Positions 1 through 5,908 of a stretch of DNA of 6,248 bases are shown in pieces. This stretch comes from an uncultured Subdoligranulum sp. Lineage in GTDB: Bacteria; Bacillota_A; Clostridia; Oscillospirales; Ruminococcaceae. Where the stretch lies: contig NZ_CALADU010000110.1 in the NCBI RefSeq assembly GCF_937890665.1, forward strand, positions 1 through 6,248, read 5' to 3'. How positions within the stretch are numbered: position 1 is the stretch's first letter; each line of letters starts with the position of its first letter. Below the pieces are notes generated by a model. That model was not told the origin of the DNA. It did not search any database and saw only the letters and a program-made list of their open reading frames with translations. The position numbers and the translations under genes were made by a program.

Positions 1-1328
1 ATATCATAAAAACGGTTGAGCAGGTTGGTGATGGTGGTCTTGCCCGCCCCGGTGGCCCCCACAAAGGCCACCTTCTGCCCCGGCTTGGCATACAGCGTGA
101 TGTTGTGCAGCACGGGTTTGTCCGGCGTGTAGGCAAAGTCTACCCCTTCCAGCCGCATATCGCCCTGCATCCGGGTATAGGTCACGGTGCCGTCCGCCTG
201 ATGGGGGTGTTTCCAAGCCCACAGGCCGGTGCGTTCGGCGACCTCGGTCAGGGTACCGTCGGCATTTTGCTGCACATTGACCAGCGTCACATAGCCGTCA
301 TCCTCCTCCGGGGCTTCGTCCATAAGGTCAAAGATGCGCTGGGCCCCCGCCAGCCCCATGACCACCGCATTGACCTGATGGGACACCTGATTGATGTTGC
401 CCACAAACTGCTTGGTCATATTGAGAAACGGCACCACGATGCTGATATTGAGGGCCAGCCCCGATACGCTCAGGTTGGGGGCGCCTGCCAGCAGCAGCCC
501 CCCGCCAATTACGGCCACCAATACGTACAGCACGTTGCCGATATTGTTGAGGATAGGCCCCAGCGTGTTGGCGTAGCGGTTGGCCTTTTCCGATTCCTCG
601 AACAAGGCGTCGTTGAGGGCATCAAAGGCGACCTTGCTCTCCGCTTCGTGGCAGAACACCTTGATGACCTTCTAGCCGTTCATCATCTCCTCGATGAAGC
701 CCTCGGCCTTGCCCAGCGCGGTCTGCTGGCGGAAGAAATACCGGGCCGAACCGCCGCCGATTTTTTTGATGAGCAGCGTCATCAGCGCCCCCCCCGCCAG
801 CACCACCAGCGTCAGCCACAGGCAGTAGTATACCATGATGCAGAAGATCGTCACCACCGTCACCACCGACACCAGCAGTTGGGGAAAACTCTGGGAGATC
901 ATCTGCCGCAGGGTGTCGATGTCGTTGGTGTAGTAGCTCATGATGTCGCCGTGGTTGTGGGTGTCGAAATAGCGGATGGGCAGCCGCTGCATACCGCCGA
1001 ACATCTTGACCCGCAGCTTTTTCAGGGCGCCTTGGGTGATGATGGCCATAAGCTGGTTGAACACCAGCCCCGCCGCCAGCGACAAGAGATAGAACACCGC
1101 CAGCAGCCCCACAAGGCGCAAAATCTGCCCGCTGACCGCGTGCCAGACGCCGTCCTGCCAGCTTTGCTCCACCAGCGCGATGACTTTTTGCATAAAGACC
1201 GAGGGCAGCGACCCCACAATGGCATTGAAAACGATGCAGCCGATGGTCACCGGCAGCAGCACGGGATAAAACCCCAGCAAGGTTTTGAGGAGCCGCACGC
1301 AGCAGGCCCCGGTAGAACTATTCTTCAA
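1..1328 (-). pseudogene. ABC exporter half-transporter (TMD-NBD), second subunit; internal amber stop, 3' end outside window
   Basis: This is a type IV ABC exporter subunit, predicted to form a heterodimer with the gene directly upstream (1318-3063). Codons 1-218 encode the first part of the membrane domain, including LLGFYPVLLP, the HNHGDIMSYYTNDIDTLRQ coupling segment and EEMMNG. Codon 219 is TAG. The frame then continues without another stop to the window edge (KVIKVFCHE, more membrane helices, a linker, then Walker A GATGAGKTT at 33-59, about residues 424-432). The Walker A is canonical, unlike that of its partner. The start is a TTG at 1326-1328, chosen because AAGGAGGG lies 8 bases upstream; a GTG at 1296-1298 is the fallback but has a poor ribosome site. 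The gene overlaps the upstream stop by 11 bases. An insertion of roughly 45 residues rich in acidic and aromatic residues (about 165-320) precedes the nucleotide-binding domain. If the TAG is real and not suppressed, the product lacks its ATPase. A sequencing error is possible. Confidence 0.88.
672..674 (-). other. In-frame amber codon interrupting the ABC subunit
   Basis: The minus strand reads ATG-ATG-AAC-GGC-TAG-AAG-GTC-ATC. The conserved motif in this exporter family is EEMM-(E/N)-G-Q-K-V-(I/V)-K-V-F, so TAG stands where CAG (Gln) is expected. A single base, position 674 (plus-strand a instead of g), accounts for it. The frame is open for 218 codons before it and about 223 after it. Confidence 0.9.
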
Positions 1329-3063
1329 TCTGGGTGCCCTCCTTGTTCTGGGATGTATAGATTTCCCGGTAAATGGCGTCGGTGCGCAGCAGTTGGGCAT
1401 GGGTGCCCATGCCGTGGATGCGCCCGCCGTCCAGCACCAGAATGCGGTCGGCGTCCTCCACCGAGGCGGTGCGCTGGGCAATGATGATCTTGGTGGTATC
1501 GGGCAGGCAGGTGCGCAGCGCCTTGCGGATGGCCGCATCGGTCTTGGTATCCACCGCGCTGGTGGAATCGTCCAAAATCAGCACCTTGGGGCGCTTGAGC
1601 AGCGCCCGGGCGATGCAAAGCCGCTGTTTCTGCCCGCCGGACACGTTGGTGCCGCCCTGCTCGATGTAGGTATCGTACCCTTTCGGGAAGGTGCGGATAA
1701 ATTCATCGGCGCAGGCCAAACGGCAGGCTTCCACCAGCTCCTCGTCGGTGGCGTGGGGATTGCCCCAGCGCAGATTCTCCTTGATGGTGCCGGAAAAAAG
1801 CACATTCTTTTGCAGGACCACCGCCACCTGATTGCGCAGGGTCTCCAGATGGTAACGGCGCACATCCACGCCGCCCACCCGGACGCAGCCTTCGGTCGTA
1901 TCGTACAGGCGGCAAATCAGTTGGATGAGAGAGGATTTGGAGGAACCGGTCCCGCCGATGATGCCGAGGGTTTCCCCCGAGCGGATGTGCAGGTCGATGT
2001 CCTGCAAAACCATCCGCCGGGCCGAGGCCGCATACTTGAAGCTGACCCCGTCGAAATCCACCGACCCATCGGCCACCGTTCTTACCGGTTCGGCCGGGTC
2101 GGCCAGAGTGCTGCGCTCCGAGAGGACTTCGGCAATGCGGTTGCCCGACTCCCCGGCCATGGTGATCATCACAAAGACCATGGATACCATCATCAGGCTG
2201 TTGAGCATCATAAAACTGTAGGTGAGCAGGGCCGACATCTGCCCCACGTCCAAGGCCAGCCCACGGGTGGTGATGACGGTATAGGACCCGAAGGAGAGCA
2301 CAAACACCATGACCGCATAGATGCAGAACTGCATCATGGGGCTGTTCAGTGCCAGAATCCGCTCGGCCCGGGTGAAGTCGGTACAGACATCCCCCGCGGC
2401 TTCGGCAAACTTTTCCTCTTCGTAGGATTCCCGCACAAAGGACTTGACCACCCGCATGGCCTGAATGTTTTCCTGCACAGAGCGGTTCAGCCGGTCGTAT
2501 TTGCGGAACACCTTTTTGAACAGCGGCATTGTCCTGATGGTGACCAGCGCCAGCCCTACGCCGAGGAACGGCACCACGAACAGAAAGATCCACGCCATCC
2601 GCCCGCCCATGCGGAACGCCATGGCAAAGGCAAACACCAGCATCAGCGGCGCCCGGATGGCGGTGCGAATGATCATCATGTAGGCGTTCTGCACGTTGGT
2701 GACGTCGGTGGTCATGCGGGTCACCAGCGAGGAGGTGGTAAAGTGGTCGATATTTTCAAAGGAATAGTCCTGAATGCTGTAAAACATGTCTTTGCGCAGG
2801 TTGCGGGCCAGCCCGCAGGAGGCCTTGGAGCAGGTACACCCCGCCAGTGCCCCAAAGGCCAGCGACAGCGCCGCCATGAGCACCAGCAGCAGGCCGTAGC
2901 GCAGCATACGGGTCATATCGCAGCCGCTTTTGACCTCATTCACCAATCTGGCGATGAGAAACGGTATCAGGCATTCCATGACCACCTCGCCGCTGACCAG
3001 CAGCGGCGTTACCAGCGAGGCCGTCTTGTATTCCCGAATACTGCGGGACAGTTGTCGGATCAT
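1318..3063 (-). CDS. ABC transporter ATP-binding protein/permease, first subunit of a heterodimeric exporter (degenerate ATP site)
   Basis: This 581-residue protein has the usual length for a TMD-NBD half-exporter. Residues 1 to about 310 form a six-helix membrane domain opening with MIRQLSRSIREYK. The ATPase domain follows: Walker A GGTGSSKS (370-377), Q-loop Gln418, signature VSGGQ (474-478), Walker B LILDD (495-499), D-loop SAVD (502-505). Two features mark a degenerate site: Asp499 replaces the catalytic Glu after Walker B, and Gln530 (IIIAQR) replaces the switch His. The signature motif is intact. This asymmetry is typical of heterodimeric exporters such as BmrCD and TM287/288, where the partner supplies the working catalytic residues. 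The ATG at 3063 follows a purine-rich AAAGGGGGAAG; an in-frame GTG at 3132 would add 23 residues but lies inside the leader hairpin and is unlikely. The stop is TAG. The substrate cannot be read from sequence; drug or peptide export at the inner membrane is likely. Confidence 0.95.
   Translation of the reverse strand: MIRQLSRSIREYKTASLVTPLLVSGEVVMECLIPFLIARLVNEVKSGCDMTRMLRYGLLLVLMAALSLAFGALAGCTCSKASCGLARNLRKDMFYSIQDYSFENIDHFTTSSLVTRMTTDVTNVQNAYMMIIRTAIRAPLMLVFAFAMAFRMGGRMAWIFLFVVPFLGVGLALVTIRTMPLFKKVFRKYDRLNRSVQENIQAMRVVKSFVRESYEEEKFAEAAGDVCTDFTRAERILALNSPMMQFCIYAVMVFVLSFGSYTVITTRGLALDVGQMSALLTYSFMMLNSLMMVSMVFVMITMAGESGNRIAEVLSERSTLADPAEPVRTVADGSVDFDGVSFKYAASARRMVLQDIDLHIRSGETLGIIGGTGSSKSSLIQLICRLYDTTEGCVRVGGVDVRRYHLETLRNQVAVVLQKNVLFSGTIKENLRWGNPHATDEELVEACRLACADEFIRTFPKGYDTYIEQGGTNVSGGQKQRLCIARALLKRPKVLILDDSTSAVDTKTDAAIRKALRTCLPDTTKIIIAQRTASVEDADRILVLDGGRIHGMGTHAQLLRTDAIYREIYTSQNKEGTQIEE
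1337..1344 (-). promoter_or_regulatory. Shine-Dalgarno site that decides the TTG start of the second ABC subunit
   Basis: AAGGAGGG on the minus strand lies inside the last codons of the first ABC subunit, 8 bases before TTG (1328-1326). It is much better than anything in front of the later GTG at 1298. The placement implies translational coupling of the two subunits, as expected for a heterodimer made in equal amounts. Confidence 0.75.
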
Positions 3064-3081
3064 CGTTTCACTTCCCCCTTT

Positions 3082-3151
3082 CCCAAAAAGCAAAAGACGA
3101 GCAGCGGCATCAACTGGATTTACGTGATACACACTACTCGTCTGTTTTGGG
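3082..3151 (-). terminator. Leader hairpin with U-tract ahead of the ABC operon (putative attenuator)
   Basis: In the minus-strand transcript, AGACGAGUAGUG (3143-3132) pairs over 12 positions, two of them G-U, with CGCUGCUCGUCU (3106-3095). TTTTGCTTTTT follows at 3095-3085. An outer pairing CCCAAAA (3151-3145) with TTTTGGG (3088-3082) could extend or compete with it and reaches towards the ribosome binding site at about 3073-3083. It lies between the promoter (3174-3203) and the start codon at 3063, so it would end or hold transcription before the ABC genes unless relieved. The loop is long (25 bases) and the U-tract is interrupted, so it may be a weak or conditional terminator. Confidence 0.6.
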
Positions 3152-3185
3152 TCTTATCAAATTGTCTGTTTTGATTGTAGACCCA
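3148..3185. repeat. 38-bp interrupted dyad over the ABC promoter -10 and start site (operator candidate)
   Basis: On the plus strand, TGGGTCT (3148-3154) is complementary to AGACCCA (3179-3185), and the nested ATCAAA (3156-3161) is complementary to TTTGAT (3170-3175), with an 8-base centre. In total 13 base pairs are matched. The dyad covers the -10 box and the predicted start, the usual place for a repressor. No regulator gene is in the window. The 5' half of the dyad in transcript sense lies mostly upstream of the predicted start, so it probably acts as DNA, not RNA. Confidence 0.5.
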
Positions 3186-3203
3186 CAGGCTGCTTTTTGT
3201 CAA
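3174..3203 (-). promoter_or_regulatory. Sigma-A type promoter of the ABC exporter operon
   Basis: TTGACA (3203-3198, a perfect -35) is separated by 18 bases from TACAAT (3179-3174, five of six consensus). Transcription would start near 3167, giving a leader of about 100 bases before the ATG at 3063. No terminator facing this way separates it from the cytidylate-kinase-like gene, so some readthrough from upstream is also possible. Confidence 0.75.
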
Positions 3204-3216
3204 GACGACCGTCTTG
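3201..3216. repeat. Palindrome overlapping the ABC promoter -35
   Basis: CAAGACGACCGTCTTG is a 7-bp inverted repeat with a 2-base centre that shares its first three bases with the -35 hexamer. In neither direction does a T-run follow it, so it is not a terminator. Its position fits a binding site for a dimeric activator or repressor. Confidence 0.45.
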
Positions 3217-3275
3217 GCTGACCCCGTCCCCTGCGCCCGATGCGGGGCGGCTTTTTTCTTTTTCGGTTCTTTTGT

Positions 3276-3854
3276 TCAATACAGCATCCGCAGCAGTTCC
3301 GCGCAGCGGTCGATGCCCAAAATACCGCTGTCCAGACAAATCTGGTAGTTCTTCGCATCGCCCCATTTTTCCTCGGTGTAAAAGCGGTGCCAAGCCGCCC
3401 GGCGTTTGTCCTTTTCCCGGATGCGGGCCTCGGGGGCTTGGTCCCGCTCGCCGTATACCTCCACGATGCGCCGGGCCCGGAACGCCCTGTCGGCATGGAT
3501 AAAGGCGGTCAGACAGTCCGCCTTGTCCCGCAGGATGTAGTCGGCGCCCCGCCCCACGATGACGCAGGGTCCCTGCGCCGCCAAGTCCAAAATCACCTGC
3601 CGCTGGGCCTGCCAGAGCAGGTCCTCGTTGGTGGGGCCGAAGGCCCGGTTCGCGGAAAAGGCTGCCAGCAGCCCCGCCGGGGCGGCTTCCTCGGCGGCCT
3701 GCACATAGGACGGGGCAAACCCGCTTTCCACGGCGATCTTTTCGATCAGTTCGCTGTCGTAGCAGGGCAGGCCCAACTGCCCGGCCACCGTCTTGCCGAT
3801 GGTCCGCCCGCCGCTGCCAAATTCCCGGCTGATGGTCAAAATGCGATGTTTCAT
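3276..3854 (-). CDS. Cytidylate kinase-like family P-loop protein
   Basis: This 192-residue protein opens with ISREFGSGGRTIGK (8-21), the characteristic P-loop region of the cytidylate-kinase-like family (Pfam Cytidylate_kin2 type). CYDSELIEKIA (31-41), the central strand VIVGRGADYIL (98-108) and the C-terminal REKDKRRAAWHRFYT...WGDAKNYQICLDSG (146-176) follow the family pattern. Related proteins are widespread in Clostridia. Their nucleotide substrate is not settled, and this is not the housekeeping Cmk, so no symbol is given. The ATG overlaps the TGA of the MATE gene in an ATGA, with an excellent AAGGAGGA six bases upstream, so the two are co-transcribed and probably translationally coupled. 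Why a kinase-like protein travels with an exporter cannot be told from sequence. The protein appears intact. No terminator in its own direction is visible between its stop and the ABC promoter. Confidence 0.9.
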   Translation of the reverse strand: MKHRILTISREFGSGGRTIGKTVAGQLGLPCYDSELIEKIAVESGFAPSYVQAAEEAAPAGLLAAFSANRAFGPTNEDLLWQAQRQVILDLAAQGPCVIVGRGADYILRDKADCLTAFIHADRAFRARRIVEVYGERDQAPEARIREKDKRRAAWHRFYTEEKWGDAKNYQICLDSGILGIDRCAELLRMLY

Positions 3855-5254
3855 ACAGATTCCTCCTTTTTTCCCAATTCCTGATAGGTTTGCCGGATCA
3901 GTACCAGCGCCACAAGGAAGGTCAGCAGGTCCGACACCGGCATCGAGTAGAGCACGCCGTCCAGCCCGAAAAAGCGGGGCAGCAGCAGCGCAAAGCCCAC
4001 ACCGAACACCACTTCCCGAATCATGGACAGCGCCGTGGATTCCACCGCCTTGCCCATGGCCTGCAAAAAGATGAAGCAGGCCTTGTTGATGCAGGCCAGA
4101 ATAATGAGGCAGAGGTAGACCCGGAAGGCTTTGAGGGCGAAGTCGGTGTAGTAGCTGCTCTCATTGGCGGCGCCGAAAATCGAGATGAGCTGCCTGGGAC
4201 AGAACTCCGCCAGCACAAAGCCCACGGCGCCCACCGCCACTTCGGCCAGCAGCAGCCGGGTAAAAAGGGCCCGCACCCGGTCCAGATGCCGGGCGCCCAT
4301 ATTGAAGCCCACGATGGGGATACAGCCGGCGGCCATGCCCACCACCACCGAAATGATGATCTGGAAGAATTTCATGACGATGCCCACCACCGCCATGGGG
4401 ATCTGGGCGTACTGGGCCTGCCCGAAGATGGGGTCCACCGCGCCGTACTGCCGCAGCATATTGTTGATGGCCGCCATGGCCGCCACCAGCGAGATCTGGG
4501 ACAAAAAGCTGGTGATCCCCAGCCCCAGCGTCTTGACGCAGACCGTGCGGCTGGGCAGAAAATCCCGCCGTCCGGGGCGGATGGTCTTCATATGCAGGAT
4601 GTACCACACCGACAGCGCTGCGGTCAGCACCTGCCCCAGCACGGTGGCCACGGCGGCGCCCATCATACCCCAGCGGAGGCCGAAGATGAACACCGGGTCC
4701 AGCACGATGTTCACCAAGGCGCCTGCCAGCGTGGCGCCCATGGCGAACGCGGGGTTGCCGTCGGCGCGGATGACAGGGTTCATGGCCTGCCCAAACATAT
4801 AAAAGGGAATGCCCAGAGTGATATAGAAGAAATATTCCTGCGAGCAGGCAAAGGTCTGTTCGTTGACGGTGCCGCCGAACAGGGCGATGAGGGGCGTTTG
4901 AAACAGCAGGTACAAGGCCGTCAGCACCACACCGGCGGCCACGCTCATCTCGATGGCGTTGCCCACGCTGTGTTTGGCGGTGTCCTGCCGGCCCTGACCC
5001 AGACAAAGGCTGACAAAGGCGCAGCAGCCATCCCCCACCATGACCGCGATGGCCAGCGCCGCCACCGTAAGGGGGAACACCACCGTGTTGGCCGCGTTGC
5101 CGTAGGAGCCCAAATAGCTGGCGTTGGCAATGAAGATTTGGTCCACGATGTTGTACAGCGCGCCCACCAGCAGCGAGATGATGCAGGGCACCGCATACCG
5201 GCCCATCAGCTTGCCCACGGGCTGGGTGCCCAAAAACTGGTTTGAAGATTCCAT
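3851..5254 (-). CDS. MATE family efflux transporter (MepA/DinF-like)
   Basis: This is a 467-residue inner-membrane antiporter of the MATE family, expected to export cationic drugs or metabolites using a sodium or proton gradient. The length is normal for the family (about 450). The two six-helix halves are both visible. Family landmarks are YAVPCIISLLVGALYNIVDQIF (20-41), the MNPVIRADGNP stretch (158-168), NIVLDPVFIFG (182-192) and, in the second half, GMAAGCIPIVGFNMGAR (306-322). The architecture matches the MepA/DinF-like branch common in Firmicutes; substrate is unknown. The ATG at 5254 was preferred over an in-frame codon at 5308 because the latter lies in the terminator hairpin, and because AAAGGCGGAA (5273-5264) sits upstream, though the 11-base spacing is long. 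The stop overlaps the next gene. Its promoter (5346-5374) is followed by a strong leader terminator, so expression is probably conditional. Confidence 0.95.
   Translation of the reverse strand: MESSNQFLGTQPVGKLMGRYAVPCIISLLVGALYNIVDQIFIANASYLGSYGNAANTVVFPLTVAALAIAVMVGDGCCAFVSLCLGQGRQDTAKHSVGNAIEMSVAAGVVLTALYLLFQTPLIALFGGTVNEQTFACSQEYFFYITLGIPFYMFGQAMNPVIRADGNPAFAMGATLAGALVNIVLDPVFIFGLRWGMMGAAVATVLGQVLTAALSVWYILHMKTIRPGRRDFLPSRTVCVKTLGLGITSFLSQISLVAAMAAINNMLRQYGAVDPIFGQAQYAQIPMAVVGIVMKFFQIIISVVVGMAAGCIPIVGFNMGARHLDRVRALFTRLLLAEVAVGAVGFVLAEFCPRQLISIFGAANESSYYTDFALKAFRVYLCLIILACINKACFIFLQAMGKAVESTALSMIREVVFGVGFALLLPRFFGLDGVLYSMPVSDLLTFLVALVLIRQTYQELGKKEESV
3861..3868 (-). promoter_or_regulatory. 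Strong Shine-Dalgarno for the cytidylate-kinase-like gene
   Basis: AAGGAGGA lies six bases before ATG (3854-3852) and inside the last codons of the MATE gene. It allows independent re-initiation as well as coupling, suggesting this small gene may be translated better than the MATE gene. Confidence 0.8.
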
Positions 5255-5278
5255 AAAAAACGGTTCCGCCTTTCTTGC

Positions 5279-5336
5279 AAAAAAATAACGTGCGGCCCTG
5301 CTACGCAACCGGAATTACGCAGCAAGGCCACACGTT
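5279..5336 (-). terminator. Intrinsic terminator in the MATE leader (putative attenuator)
   Basis: In the minus-strand RNA, AACGUGUGGCCUUGCU (5336-5321) pairs without a gap with AGCAGGGCCGCACGUU (5302-5287), including two G-U pairs. Six further pairs (5320-5315 with 5308-5303, two G-U) bring the stem to 22 bp with a 6-base loop (5309-5314). A and then seven U (5285-5279) follow. The wobble positions pair only in the minus-strand RNA; in plus-strand RNA they would be A-C mismatches, so the structure is selected in the sense that reads into the MATE gene. It sits between promoter and ribosome binding site. Confidence 0.85.
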
Positions 5337-5345
5337 GGTAGTTAC

Positions 5346-5374
5346 AGTATACCGGATTTTGCCCCGGGGTGCAA
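5346..5374 (-). promoter_or_regulatory. Promoter of the MATE/cytidylate-kinase-like operon
   Basis: TTGCAC (5374-5369) is followed after exactly 17 bases by TATACT (5351-5346). The predicted start near 5339 is only about three bases before the terminator hairpin. A TTTGC/GCAAA inverted repeat with an 8-base centre (5358-5375) overlaps the -35 and spacer and could be a regulator site, but it is short. Confidence 0.75.
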
Positions 5375-5908
5375 AGGCAGTTTTGAACAAAAAAGGCCGC
5401 TTTGGGGACCGGTGTTCTGCGCAGATGCCCCGAGGGGCGCGCCTTTTTGCCCGGTCCGCCACCCAATGGCTGCGGCGGCATCCGCCAAGGAGAAGCTGAC
5501 CGTGCCGTTTTCCAAACTGACCCAATCCGAAAGATCGGTGCCGGTGGCGAAGGCGCACTGTTGTGGGCCAGAAACAAATGGCTGCTGGCTCATCCCGATT
5601 CTTCCGAAGCCGCAGCAGGCGCCTTTGTGGGCCTGACCGGAGAAAACATCCGCCTTTGGTAACGGCCTTTTGCCGCGCTTTACTTTAAAGCCGAAGCTTT
5701 ACCTTATACCTCTTATCTGATATACTTAATTAAATATTTACTTTAACCGAACGTCACGAAACCGCATTGAAGCACACAGGAGCCGGACGGCAACGGAATG
5801 GTTCCTGTATCCTCGTTTTCCACAAGGTCGCCCCCGCTGACAGCAACCGCCACTATACTCGATTGCCAAAGGCAGCGCAGAAAAAAATCAGAATGGAGAG
5901 GTATAACC
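5375..5908. other. Non-coding or decayed intergenic region with a composition break
   Basis: No gene is supported here. From 5375 to about 5665 the DNA is GC-rich and open in several frames: a plus-strand frame ends at 5662 (tail GAFVGLTGENIRLW) and a minus-strand frame spans 5342-5701. Neither has a good start, a ribosome site or a recognisable family, so a gene remnant is possible but unproven. From about 5680 the DNA turns very AT-rich (8 G/C in 5711-5750). TTTACTTTAA followed by CCGAA occurs twice (5679-5695 with a 2-base insert, and 5737-5751). ACAGGAGCC (5776-5784) and GGTTCCTGT (5800-5808) form a 9-bp stem with one G-U pair, not followed by a U-run. Confidence 0.5.
5698..5726 (+). promoter_or_regulatory. 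Possible promoter for the small plus-strand gene
   Basis: TTTACC (5698-5703) is followed after 17 bases by TATACT (5721-5726) in very AT-rich DNA. The -35 matches consensus in only four positions. It would give a leader of about 175 bases before the ATG at 5909. AT-rich DNA gives such matches by chance. Another TATACT at 5854-5859 lacks a -35. Confidence 0.3.

Noticed and set aside
1318..1320. Genome-wide reassignment of TAG to an amino acid
   Set aside because: The upstream ABC subunit ends naturally at TAG at the expected length, and the following codons in that frame encode nothing like the family.
3130..3132. GTG start giving the first ABC subunit 23 extra residues
   Set aside because: It lies in the leader hairpin, has no ribosome site, and the added residues do not resemble the family, whose members begin near MIRxLxxxIREYK.
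3222..3263. GC-rich inverted repeats followed by TTTTTTCTTTTT on the plus strand, terminator-like
   Set aside because: The T-run is on the plus strand only, but no plus-strand gene reads into it. The stem is short with a bulge and is separated from the T-run, so it cannot end the minus-strand kinase-like gene.
105..5245. Very long plus-strand open frames opposite the transporter genes (105-1484, 1285-3174, 3890-5245)
   Set aside because: They lie antisense to clear ABC and MATE genes, have composition rich in His, Gln, Arg and Gly typical of the complement of GC-rich coding DNA, and lack family motifs or ribosome sites.
5306..5308. Earlier start for the MATE protein giving 18 extra residues
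   Set aside because: It would place the start inside the terminator loop, and the extra residues (MRSRAARYFF...) come from the hairpin and T-tract.
5388..5412. Minus-strand GGTC/GGCC stem followed by TTTTTT as a terminator upstream of the MATE promoter
   Set aside because: The stem is only four pairs with one wobble; no supported gene ends there.
5427..5456. Plus-strand GCCCC/GGGGC followed by TTTTT as a terminator
   Set aside because: The loop is too small at full pairing, five bases separate stem and T-run, and no gene precedes it on that strand.
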